Source: Turritopsis dohrnii (taxonomy: Eukaryota; Cnidaria; Hydrozoa; Anthoathecata; Oceaniidae). From it: a stretch of DNA of 64,000 bases. Shown here one piece after another: positions 25,801 to 35,633 of this stretch (position 1 is its first letter; every line of letters starts with the position of its first letter). Below the pieces are notes generated by a model. That model made no database searches and had not been told where the DNA came from. It worked only from the letters and a program-made list of their open reading frames with translations. The stretch is taken from assembly GCA_027922465.2 (NCBI GenBank), contig BQMF02000237.1, positions 310,001 to 374,000 on the forward strand. The letters run 5' to 3'. The position numbers were made by a program, and so were the translations under genes.

Positions 25801-28800
25801 ATTTATTGAAAAGTACATACAATTTTCGAACCATGAAGCAGGCTAACAAGTTAAACTGAGAGAGTCATCTATTGATAGACTCGTGTTTGGGGTTCACAAG
25901 TAAAAACGTCCCCCATTTGTCTGCATCTTTAAAACGTCCCATGTATGTACTAAGTTGCCCTGTATAAATATAATTATCATTCATCGACTTGGTTAGGGAT
26001 CGTCTCAAAATGTTCGTCCATATTCGTCTTTTTTGTTTTCGTCCTTTATTCGATCAAAATCATCCTTTAATATAATAATATTCGTCCTAGGTTTTTAATA
26101 AATTCGACCTTTTATCGTTACTTTGAAAAGGGACGGTTTTATTAATTCGATCCAAATTCGATCCAAAAATCGTCCCAAATTCGACCTACATTCGTCCTCT
26201 AATCATCACCTGGGAATGTTTTTATGAATTATGTCCGCAATTCCTGTGGAAAAAACCTTCAAGTTCGTACAAACAAACGAAGAAGGTTTATGAGTGCAAC
26301 TTTTGATCCGCAAATATCACCCAACGCGCTAAGTCTAAACAACGGCGATTTTTTTGGACTTTAGCACACACACACACAAAAAAAAGCCAAATAAACCACA
26401 TGCAACCAGTTCTTATTATTTTGATTTATATAATGGTTTTTTGTTTTGAACGTGGTCTTTTGTTACAAAACGGGTGCCTATTTCAAAGAAATTATGTAAA
26501 CTTTTTTTGTGTTTTTCATATGATTTGTCGTTGACTTACATAATTATATTATTTGTTTTTTCTGTAAACAACCAAGTTTGTAAATCAAATGAAGCTATAA
26601 TACATGATATTTCAAAATCAAATGAAAACGGAATTCATATCACTTTCGGGATCAAAACATGGTCGTTGTATTTCATATACAAGACGCCTTCGTTTCCGAT
26701 TTGCAACACGTGGGCATAGAGATACTGGATCTATTCACTTGTGTTTAACTCCGATACTCAAGGGATTTAAGACGGTCTAAAAACAACTCCATCAGAATGT
26801 TAAGCACATAGAATTCGAATGAAAGAATATACGCTCTCCGATTGGTTTAAATTTCTTTCGCATTCGTCATTGGGCAAAATTTTAAATGAACATTCTCCGC
26901 CACGTGTTGAGAGTTGAATATTTCTGAGGAAGATCAAACAAGATTGCTGGTGGGTAATGGGAGATGAAAGGACAGGTATATATATTTATTTAATAGTATT
27001 TTGTTTTTTCATTAAATTTTCTCATTCTATTCGGTTATTCACAACTTCAATGAATAAATAAACTATACTATTACATCGAAAACTTATAGTAAACATTTGA
27101 TTCTACACACTTTTTATAAGAATTCTTTTTGTTACAAGAATCACTAGGATCAAAATCGTCAAAATTTAAGAACTATTCGAAGAATCACCTCAAGGCTCAA
27201 AGTCTGATAAGAAATCTCAGGAAAGTTATACGAATATGTTCAAAATGACTATTGTATTCCATATTTTTCATGTTTCCTCCCTCTTTTATTGCTGCAGTTT
27301 ATCTAAAATACCCTGTTCAGCTCAAGCCAGTTTATATAATTCTTATAAAAAAACTGTGTAGTAACTTAATTTCCTTAACAAAAATTGAAATTTAAAATGA
27401 TATTTACAAAAATGAATAAGCACGAAAATAACTTCAGCATGATTTGCTGACCAAGAAACATCAGAAATGTATGATTAAATAATTGAAAATAAATACATAA
27501 ATAAATAATATAACTTTATAACATCTAACTTTAGAAGTGATAATCTAAAATACCGAACAGAGGTAGTTTTCATATAAAAAATACTTTTGTCTTGTTTATT
27601 TTTAATAATTCAATCAGAAGAAAAAGAAATGTGTGTTGAATGTGCGGGGGTTTCCGTAGCTATTAAGATAGCTCCCGCCATTAACACACAGCTTTAGATT
27701 TGATTCAAAACTTCGAGTACAAAGTCATCATTAGAAAGAACATAGCATTAATTATTAAAACTATTCAAGAAGATTTGCCAACCAACACGAACCTAAGACA
27801 GAACCTAAAGAATCAACCATGTTATTAACCAAAGTTTTAAAGATAATGAACTATGATTGCCTCTCTCGCGGAGATTATCTCGCAAAAAACTTGCTGATAT
27901 TTTTTTTCTCGAGCTAATTATAGTTTATTATCTGTAAAACTTTATCTATCTAAACTTTAGAGTAGACTTTCTGCATTTCGAGTTGATGACTTCGTTCATG
28001 TCTTTTATCTGATCGTATTCTTCTCTGAACAACTTTTTCGCTCTGTTGAGAATATTGCCTAAACGTTTTGGCGAAAGGGTTTGCATTGGTTCACGACCTT
28101 TTCTATTGCCTCCTTTCACTCGTGACGTTGCCAGTTCCTCCAAAGAGTACTGCTTCCCCAGCTCTCGTTTTACATATTTTACGCATTGGTTGTTTGCGAG
28201 TGGCTTTTTTTCACGTGGTACCTTAGACGATGTTGATGTTATATTAGATGTTGCTATAGATGTTGATATATTAGTGAATAAATCACTATCTTGTAAACTT
28301 AGCAACTCGTCTAAGTGGGGAAGAAAGGGACCATCAAGAGAAATGTCTGGTAAATCCGGGAGTTCGTCATCAGCGTTTTCAAAAGAATGTGAGGAATTCG
28401 GTAAAGTGGAGATGTAAGGGAGATTATAGGGTTCTGCTTGGTAGGCGGGAGGGTTGGTGACTGCTTTTCTCTTCTTCACTTTTATAAATGACTTGATCTC
28501 CTCACAAGTTACGGAAATTTCAGCAATGGATAGTCTGTTGTGCTCGCATTGGTCCTTAATGGCCTGCATATTCTCATTTAGTTTGCGAATTTCTGCTAAT
28601 AAGGACGTATCGTTATAATATAAATCGTCCGTGGATGTGGATTGATGGACTTTATCTTTTTTCATGTGTTCTTCATCACAACATAAATTATCCGTGGCGG
28701 TACATTGCTCGACTTCATCATTATTTATTTGTTCTTGATGATCACAACATAAATCATCCGTATCCACTTCATCATTTCTAATTTTTGCAACCTCTGTCAC

Positions 28801-31800
28801 ATATTCGTACAGTGTGGTTAACCCACATTCTGTTGTTACCTAGGAAAAAAATCTGTTGATCAAAGTACTAGCTATTAGTTTTAAAGGGAAATTAAGCCTT
28901 CATGAAAAATTTTTATATTAGCTGCAGGAATCTTATGTGACCATTAAAAATTGTTTAACAGTCTGCATGTTAAAGACCACTGCGATGGAGTTTTTGATCG
29001 CTCTTTTTGTAGGAATTGCATAGAAAATTTTGTTTTTGTTGGAAAGTTCATGTGTTCTTCGTGATATAAAATATTGTTTAGCTAGTGTGTTACTTTTTTT
29101 CTTATCAAATGTGAGTTTACAAATTATTTTTCAATAGTTGGCTGAGGTTTTTTTAATCGTATTTTATACTGATGTTCGAAAATTTTTATCTGTTTACCTG
29201 GTTTCCATTCTGTTAAAAATAAAAGACACAATAAGTTATTTCTAAAGTTATTATGAATAGAAACCGTCCAATATATCTATTTTAAATTGTTCGATGATCC
29301 CTTGTGGAAAACGTGTATCTTTGTTTCCATAGAGATGAATGTCATCTCTTTTACACTCGTAAATCTTCGAAATATTTAATCCTTCTTCTTTATCTTCATC
29401 ATGATCACTTTCGTCAGTTTCAAAACTAGAATTCAGAATTTCCGAAGACGTAGAACTTTCATGAATGTCAGGCTTGCAAATGAAATTTCCTCTGTGACGT
29501 CATGACTTTTAAAACGGAAAGTTGTAATTTTTTTCAGCAATTTTTTTTCCTTTGGATACCTTTTGTACACAAAATTTCTGAAAAAGGTGTTCAACTAGAA
29601 TAAATGAAGTATTTCACGCTCAAAATTAGAAACGAAAATCGAAGGCTTAATTTCCCTTTAATGTGAAAACTCAGACAAAATTTCTCAAATGATTGCTTAT
29701 ATGCTTAAAATGTGATTTACCTCATATTTGAACGGGTCATTCGTAGCAACGACCATTTCCTTTTGTCTGCCGATATCATAAATTGTATCGCCGACGCAAA
29801 GGTTTTTTGGGTGCTGTTTTAATGGGAAGTCTGTCGAGGAAATAGCATTCCTCGACAGCAGTGTTCTCCTTTGGATTGGCATTCTAATATCAGTTGATGG
29901 CAGCCAACAATCGTATTGTCGGCTGTACCCTGGCCAAGAAACTTTTACTTGTTGCTCTGCAACATTGAGGTCGAGGACGGTTGCCAAAGTCCAGATTTTT
30001 GTGTCTGCATCCAACACCTGGACTGAATTCTTCTTTTTGATGAGGTTATTCTAAATTAAAATGATATACTTTTATCGTGACTTGTTTTTGAAGTCGATTT
30101 TTTTTAAAAGTATGACAACTTTGACAAAATTCTATATATATTTATATGTATATATAAAATCGTCCTTGAATTCGACCTAAATTCGACCTAATTTTAAAAT
30201 GATTTTTTCCTGCAAAACACTAATTTCAGATGGATTTACACTCTTATCCATGAATTAAACCAAATAAAATTTTGCCTGTGAATTTAATCAAATATAGGCT
30301 TTTACGTCGTTTTAAAGTTGAATAATTTTCCGCTTTTACTAGAGTAAGATTCGTCCTGTATGTAGTAATTCTGGAGGAGGCCTACATTCCTATTCAGGAA
30401 TTAAACCACAGCAGACTTTTCTCGTTTAATGTTGAATTTCAAACGTTTTGTATCATTCATAAAATGCGATTGTAAAAATCGTTTGGTTAATTTTTTTTTA
30501 TCATAATAAATTATGTAATAAAAGTTTGTTGTCTTCAGTGACGTAATTTATGGATCGGAGTATTTCTGGAAATGAAACATAATTTACAAAATAACGATAC
30601 TCACGTCAATTTTAATGCACACGTTGCTGTCCATCTTTTTTAGGAAAATTAGAATGATAACTTGAGGATAACCAGAAAGAGCTCCAACAGAACCAAAACA
30701 AAAACAACGCAAAAAGTGAGAGTTGCCGTCGAAAATATCAGCTGACTAATATTCGAAAATCTTCTAGGAAAACATTGCAGTGCGATATGAAAAATAATAA
30801 TCAAACAAGATCGGTGGTGGACGAACAACGAAATAGTAGGTATGCATCAATTTTAATAGTATTCTGTTATTTGGTTATAGTATTTATTAAAGTTTCTCAT
30901 TCTATTCTGGTTTGTATACAATCTTAACTTGGGTAAGAAATAAACAGAAATAAAGTCATATAGCGTAACAACTTAAATGCTAAAAATATATATCATGAAA
31001 CATTGAAACATTTCTGGTACTCAAATGGTCAGGAAATTTCAAAAGCACGTATTACACCAGATTGAAAAAAAGGCGCACAAGTTCTAGTTTCAGCCGGCTA
31101 CCGAAAGATGTATAAAAAGATCGAAAGATGATACATTAATAGATAAAAAAAATAATAAGTAAATTATTAACAGCACTTTCATTCTGATAATGCATCTAAT
31201 ACTATTGAATTTGTAAAGTATTTTTACCTAGAACTACACGTATTAAAAATAATTATAGATGGAAAAAAATTGAATCATGATTTTTATGAATGCACGTAAA
31301 TGTACGGGGGTTTTCGCAGCTATGAAGATAGCTCCCGTCATTAACGAGACGTTAACGCTCCATTCAACGTTCATGGTTTTCGTCGTTTCACGTTTCCTTT
31401 CGTATTCTTTTTTCTTTTTCTCAGGTCATGACCCATTAGCCGATAATGTCTTTCTTCATCAGCAGCCGTAAAAAACAGATAGGAGCAGCCATATGGACAA
31501 GATTTCATGCTTAAAGTTGTCAAAACTTTGTGTTTTACTGGCATAACTTGAGCCGATTGTAATTGGTGCAAGAAGGTGGAATAGTGACCTGGGTAAAAGG
31601 GATCTTTAATGGGAACGGGACAAGTTCCACCAAATTGGTACAACAAATCAAGAAAACTATTATCCCTTTTTGGAAGTGTTGAGCAATGATCGCATTTCTG
31701 GTCTTTACAACGGATGAACTCCATCTGATAAGCCTTTCTATTACAATGTTGTACAAGCCATCGATATTCCTCTTGCAGTGCTTTCAAAAGTGGCGTTTCA

Positions 31801-34800
31801 TTGATGTTTGTTTTTGATGCGTTGGTGAAGTCTTTCAATGTTTTATGGATGCTTTTCAAGCTAGAAATCGATGGGTTATCAGACAGAAAGGCTTCAGCTT
31901 TGACAGGAAAATCAGCGATCTTTTTATTGTTCCAGAACTTGGCACAAGCGTTTGAAGCGTTATCCAGTACCTGAAGCCACTTATCTTCTTCGTATTCCTT
32001 TGGCACCACGCCGTCAATTTCTACAGGAAAAATCACTCCTACAAGCCAATTAGTGAGAGGTGACCAAGTTCGTTCGATTGGATTGAAACGTGAATGGCCA
32101 GGGGCGTAGCATTGTATGATTAAAACGTCTAACTTTGCTTCTTTCCACAACCGACCCATTGAAATTAAGTTGTTGACCCCTTTGACAGACCAATCTGGGC
32201 CACCATCAGCAATTGCAATTAAATTGTTGACTTCCCGAATTCGTCGTTCAGACTTAATGAAGTTAGCCAAGTATTTCATATGCATCACATTCGTACTTTC
32301 AATCAATCTAGATGCGTAAATTTGAACGGAGAGTGGACCAGATCTAGGCCACGTTATTTTCGGTCTTCCTTGTTTGTCAGTGGCTATACCGACACCAGAA
32401 CTGTTAATCTCGTCCAACACTGATTCCGAAAGTCGTCGCTGGCGAAAAGACCTTCTTTTACGTTCAGGAGAACATGACCTAGATCGAAATTTCCCAAATT
32501 CCAAAACTTGATATCCTGCTGGAGTTAGTTTGCATTGTCGATACGGAAAATCGTGGTCGTTGTAAACCGGCCTTTCTGCTGTCAAGTGAATTTTCCGGAT
32601 TTGGGCTCGTCTGCTGACGGCTGGATTCCCAACCTCCACTTTATTTTTGTTGTCAACAGACATGCAAAGTGTGCCATCTCGACAAAGTGCAGCCATTTCG
32701 TTCACCAAGTTGATTTGAGAACATGTATATTGAAAGTTCTCGTGTTGTTTTTTCTCACCCGAATTATTTTTAGGTGGTACGCGAGCATCCACCAAGCTTT
32801 TAAAATATTTGCTCGCGATAGTCCCTTTACGGCGAGGTAACAGCAACCGATGTATGGTGCTTCTGCTTAATGAAACACCGAGGGTTTTATTCACGTGCTC
32901 TCCTATGTCTTTTAACGTGACGCCATTTGTGTACATCACACTGTCGCGTCAACGCAAATGTGCTTCGGCTGCGTTTTGCTGTATGAATGACGTGATAGTC
33001 GGCACAAGATCCGGTATTTTGCTGTGGTAACTTGGCCGACCTAAAACCCCTATAAAAATTAAATAAGTTGATAAGACAATGATTTGTATCATTCTAAATT
33101 TTTAATGAATAAATACTGAGCACTGTGATGGAGAGTTTTCCTTTAGATTCGACAAAGCCTCTTTTAAAAAACAAAATCCATACTTCCAAATGGTCTGCTT
33201 AAGTCCAAGTATTAACTCTTTATAAAATATTTCGTTTGGTTAATATACACATACCTGTTTTTAAAAGATCGTCCACGTTCGAATTCGACGGTTCTTCATC
33301 TGAAGCGGAATCTGTTTCGGACTCGAATATCCACGGAATGTCTTCGTAATCGCTCGGATCGCTACTGCTCGCCATTTCGTCCTCGCATCAGACAGACATA
33401 AACGATTTAATCCTACCTAAAACTCATCCTAATTTATTCTTTTTTATTCGTCCTTAATTCGACCTAATTTCGTCCTCAAATTCGACCTAATTCCGTCCTC
33501 AAATTCGACCTAATTCCGTCCTTAATTCGGCCAAATTCGTTCCTTATGAAAATTCGGCTTTTCACCAATTCGTCCCTTTCACTTAAACAAAATCGGAAAA
33601 AAATCGTTTATTAAAACAAAAAAGACGATAATTTTCGTCCCAATTCGTTCTTTTTCAGGACGAACATTTTGAGACGATCCCTTACGTTATTCTGACTCTA
33701 AAATTAGCAATCAAGATAACTGAAAATTATAAATAATGCTCAATTAAAGCGTTTATCTTTGGCAATTCTTACCTCGTTCATAACACGGGAAATGCATTTT
33801 CCTGCGTTCTGGAAGGTCAGAAATTCAAAATTTTCTGGCACCTCAGCGCCCACCATGGGGGCGCTTCGGGTGTCACTAATTACGTTAACAACGGTATGCC
33901 CAAAAAATCTCTGGGTACGGCACTACCTCTGGTCATTAGATTTCTTGACATTACATTTTTGTTCCAAAAGATGCCTGTAATGTCTTTGCTTTGTGCAATT
34001 TCCTTTATATAATACAGAATTTCAATTTTCGTTTTTCAATTTTCATTTTCTGTTGTTCTTTGTTTGAAAATTTGTTTAGGTAGTTGAGTCAATGGACAAA
34101 TTGTAAGCCAACCTTGAAATCAAATTCCCATGATTTTTAGTTCATCTGGCGATCTGGAATATTAAAATCCGGTCAAATTTGAAAACCTACCCATCCATGA
34201 AATTAAATTCCCTCAAAATTGAGTTCCTGTGAAATTTACTTCTTTTAAAGTATCAGAACTTTACTACATACAAGTATAGATGTTAATGATAAATAAATGT
34301 AAAAACAATAAATCTGGTATGCTGTTGGCCATTATTACGCCAGCCCTAAAAGGCATTTAAAGGTCCACAATAAGATGTTTATCTGACAGTTTGGGTGTTG
34401 ACCTTTGAAAAATAATGGCACCCGTATTGCCATTATTGTCATAAAAAGAGTCAGGGAATTTTTCTGGAATCGTGTTGAAGTAGGAATATAAATATTTACC
34501 TTCACTTTGATAATCCTTTCTTGACTGTTCTCCTCTATTTCAATAGAACTGGATATTTGCTCATCAGTAAAAGTGCTTCCTTGTGATTCATTAGTGTCCT
34601 CGATTTTTTGTCGTTTAGGGTTTTTCTGTGCCTCATCAAATAAACCACGTTTTACCATCTTAACAGGACCATCATGTTTTGTAGCAAGCTCACTTTCCAT
34701 TGAATTTTTCATTTCTGTATCAGAATCGTCTGGTTCAATGTTGACTTTTTTGGGACCGTATATAGTTCCAATTACCTCCATATCACACTTACTTTTCTGT

Positions 34801-35633
34801 TTGTCATAGTATGTAAATAATGTTCCAGCTTTTAGTTTTTGGTTAGTACAATCTGCTTCAAGTATTTGACCATTAGTTTCGGATTCTTTAATCACATTTT
34901 CAGATTGTGCAGTAGTGTCTTCAGACTTTTTCAAATTCTTTCCAGACTTTGTTTTTTTTGAATTCACCCTTTTGCTTCTGCCTTTTTTATGAACAGGCTT
35001 ACTTGGACTTTTGTGTTGTTCTCGCTCCTTTGTCACAAGATCAGGAATATCTTTATCATCTACAAATGTTATTTCCAAGCCATCCTCAAAATTTTCTTTT
35101 TCTTCTTCTTCTTCATCCTTGATGCTACTTGCATCCTTTAGTCTTTTAGTATTATCTTTCTTTGCTTCCTTCTTCGATTTATCATCTTTAGATTTATACG
35201 AAACAAGACTTTTTGTAGTCTTCTTCGGACTCAACAGAGGTTTACCATATATTCGAGACTTTTCCGTCGGACTCTTTAGAGGGCTTGCACTTTTCTTACT
35301 CTTGATGGGAGATTTTAACTTCTTGGCTTTTATAGGAGAGATCGGTTGTTCATTCTTACTCTTCTTTCGGTCAGCGGTCTCTGGTAAGTAGTCAAACACA
35401 TCAGAATTGCTTACAGGAAAACCAAACGGATCATCTTCATATGATTGTTCTGGTTCCTTTCGCTCTAAGTTGTTTTTGAATGGACTGACTGAAACTTTTG
35501 TCCAAATTCCTTTTTTAGGTGAAAATGTCACTCCTTTTTTAGGGGAGTTCTTTTTAGCACTATCCCAGGATTCTGTGTTCCTTTTTATCTTCGGACCACC
35601 ATAAGAATATGTTTTCCGAGCTGCAGTGGACAT
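13900..35633 (-). CDS. WAPL: WAPL, cohesin release factor (complete, 18 exons)
   Basis: WAPL opens the cohesin ring with PDS5 and so unloads cohesin from chromatin. Exons in transcript order: 34500-35633, 25100-25165, 24753-24929, 24376-24441, 24107-24289, 23718-23799, 21858-21939, 19860-19911, 18766-18877, 18086-18174, 17596-17672, 17303-17415, 16699-16814, 16323-16566, 15707-15907, 14981-15069, 14645-14740, 13900-14088. All junctions are GT-AG, phases agree, and the sum is 3168 nt (1055 aa; the human protein is about 1190). The N-terminus has RKTYSYGG, like the PDS5-binding YSR segment, and an FGF motif at 70-72; a second FGF is at 442-444. The helical WAPL domain runs from about residue 459 to the end, e.g. 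[46 protein letters not shown] and LLPNGDF, all matching my knowledge of vertebrate WAPL. The exon 3 donor (GTTGGT) is weak but is the only in-phase choice. Confidence 0.95.
14240..14405. repeat. ~43-bp tandem repeat in last WAPL intron
   Basis: Units beginning GACGAATATATTGAACAC recur at about 14259, 14302, 14345 and 14387, each with a diverged spacer. Intronic minisatellite between WAPL exons 17 and 18. Confidence 0.7.
15126..15326. mobile_element. MITE in WAPL intron
   Basis: Inverted arms of about 45 bp (TAGACCTTGGGAAGTTACGT against the reverse complement of ACGTAATTTCCTAAAAAGTC) include the conserved GCAGATCTCGCC block. TA at both ends suggests a TA target. Non-coding. Confidence 0.8.
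15343..15495. repeat. CCCCGACGA-type inverted repeat in WAPL intron
   Basis: GGACATTTCCCCGACGACC at the left is mirrored by GGGCAAATGTCC near 15484-15495, with several CCGTCGGGCAAACTTCC-like units and a short CCCTAA-like stretch between. Probably a decayed MITE, related in motif to 9435-9505. Confidence 0.55.
15990..16260 (+). mobile_element. Non-LTR retrotransposon 3' fragment
   Basis: One frame reads [20 protein letters not shown], then [10 protein letters not shown], and after a frame change DREK and [13 protein letters not shown]. This is the typical C-terminal tail of LINE reverse transcriptases (GHVLR...A..W.P.GKRKRGRP...W). Frame changes show it is dead. It lies in the WAPL intron between exons 14 and 15. 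Confidence 0.75.
16550..16623. repeat. 40-bp tandem duplication of WAPL exon 14 acceptor
   Basis: Two 34-bp copies with one mismatch (16550-16583 and 16590-16623), period 40. On the minus strand each contains TATTATTGCTTCYATAG followed by AGCATTGGTCTGCTGATA, so the 3' splice site of exon 14 exists twice. The inner copy is in frame. Confidence 0.85.
18540..18655. repeat. Dispersed CACTGCAATGAA repeat, copy 1
   Basis: Matches 19190-19310 in the same orientation over about 110 bp (CACTGCAATGAA, TTAAAATAGTGT, ATTTTTCAACAAATT). Both lie in WAPL introns. Related motifs occur at 11788-11931, 13160-13280 and 63690-63760, so it is a dispersed MITE-like family. Confidence 0.65.
19190..19310. repeat. 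Dispersed CACTGCAATGAA repeat, copy 2
   Basis: Second direct copy of the 18540-18655 family, in the WAPL intron between exons 8 and 9. Non-coding. Confidence 0.65.
20380..21005 (+). pseudogene. Recurrent transposon-associated domain relic
   Basis: Plus-strand frames antisense to a WAPL intron read [20 protein letters not shown], then after frame changes near 20600 [45 protein letters not shown] and [10 protein letters not shown] recognise the [10 protein letters not shown]...[11 protein letters not shown] pattern as one that recurs in transposon-derived proteins of invertebrates, but I cannot name the family. Frame changes and a stop near 20906 make this copy non-functional. Confidence 0.5.
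21940..23717. other. WAPL intron 6, no other feature
   Basis: AT-rich unique-looking sequence; no ORF, MITE or RNA gene recognised. Confidence 0.4.
26931..27070. repeat. Transposon-internal duplicated segment, copy 1
   Basis: Resembles 30795-30955 in the same orientation (GATCAAACAAGAT..GGTGG, TTTAATAGTATT, TTTCTCATTCTATTC). Each copy lies beyond the 3' end of one of the two transposon genes, in line with duplicated downstream regions. Confidence 0.6.
27644..27678 (-). other. Conserved hairpin downstream of the Tudor/BEN gene
   Basis: On the minus strand GCGGG-AGCTAT-CTTA-ATAGCT then CCCGC forms a two-part stem. It lies about 270 nt after the stop and about 45 nt before AATAAA. The same structure recurs at 31304-31338 with a compensatory pair change. 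Confidence 0.65.
27946..30634 (-). CDS. Tudor-like/BEN-domain protein of the transposon
   Basis: Four exons in phase 0 throughout: 30605-30634, 29721-30050, 29198-29209 and 27946-28839, giving 421 aa from an ATG ([10 protein letters not shown]). The third exon is only 12 nt. Residues about 17-70 look like a small Tudor/chromo-type barrel ([27 protein letters not shown]). The middle has imperfect acidic repeats (TDDLCCDxE) and a coiled-coil-like stretch ([20 protein letters not shown]). The C-terminus resembles a BEN DNA-binding domain ([39 protein letters not shown]). It may bind element DNA or chromatin as a transposition accessory; that role is inference. All frames are intact. An AATAAA signal lies at 27595-27600 on the minus strand. 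Confidence 0.8.
30795..30955. repeat. Transposon-internal duplicated segment, copy 2
   Basis: Diverged partner of 26931-27070. It lies between the 5' end of the Tudor/BEN gene and the 3' hairpin of the transposase gene, so it may serve as promoter for one gene and 3' flank for the other. Confidence 0.6.
31304..31338 (-). other. Conserved hairpin downstream of the transposase gene
   Basis: The minus strand reads ACGGG-AGCTAT-CTTC-ATAGCT then CCCGT: same architecture as 27644-27678, with G:C replaced by A:T at the outer pair and a changed loop base. It starts about 33 nt after the transposase stop. Confidence 0.65.
31371..33375 (-). pseudogene. Zator/ISAzo13-like DDE transposase with one stop
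   Basis: Two exons: 33255-33375 (ATG, acidic [15 protein letters not shown], phase 1) and 31371-33040, spanning 596 codons including the terminator. The frame opens [13 protein letters not shown] and is interrupted by TGA at 32949-32951 (codon 71), with CGA the likely ancestor because it sits in a CpG context; the rest is open. A helix-turn-helix follows ([25 protein letters not shown]). The catalytic triad looks complete: D170 in [13 protein letters not shown]319 in ADGGPDW, E363 in [14 protein letters not shown], patterns like ISAzo13/Zator transposases. The C-terminus has a C2H2-like finger ([10 protein letters not shown]...HYRLMGH). A shorter product could start at the ATG after the stop (32936). 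Confidence 0.85.
33926..34499. other. WAPL intron 1, 3' part beyond the transposons
   Basis: AT-rich intronic sequence with no recognised feature up to the exon 1 donor at 34498-34499. Confidence 0.4.
34500..35633 (-). CDS. WAPL: WAPL exon 1, N-terminal disordered region
   Basis: This 378-codon exon encodes the Lys/Ser-rich, presumably disordered N-terminus with SPKK/SPIK-like repeats (about residues 28-145) and acidic patches. The start ATG opens [10 protein letters not shown], like the conserved animal start. The PDS5-binding FGF lies in [10 protein letters not shown]. The exon ends in AAG before GTAAAT, in phase 0. Confidence 0.93.

Larger units (their letters stand above)
25996..33681. 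mobile_element. Zator-like two-gene DNA transposon, TTA duplication
   Basis: Perfect 24-bp inverted repeats begin GGGATCGTCTCAAAATGTTC at both ends, flanked by TTA (25993-25995 and 33682-33684). Within about 300 bp of each end are many AATTCGACCTAATTTCGTCC-like units in both orientations, likely transposase-binding sites; another pair is near 30163-30195. Two spliced minus-strand genes lie inside: a DDE transposase (31371-33375) and a Tudor-like/BEN protein (27946-30634). The 3-bp duplication and the ISAzo13-like transposase motifs fit the Zator superfamily; this assignment is inference. Perfect ends suggest a fairly young insertion. Confidence 0.85.
25541..33925. mobile_element. hAT-like element split by the Zator-like insertion
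   Basis: The left end CAGTGCCGTACCCAGA (25541-25556) is mirrored by TCTGGGTACGGCACTA (33910-33925), with one terminal change (CTG to CTA). The 5-bp direct repeat CCTCT flanks the pair (25536-25540 and 33926-33930). Without the inner 7.7 kb the element would be about 0.7 kb and non-coding, so it is a MITE that later received the larger insertion. It sits in WAPL intron 1. Confidence 0.8.

Noticed and set aside
28046..28417. Plus-strand ORF of 123 codons
   Set aside because: Shadow of the Tudor/BEN gene exon on the other strand.
35011..35604. Plus-strand ORFs opposite WAPL exon 1
   Set aside because: Phe/Ser-rich shadows of the Lys/Ser-rich exon.
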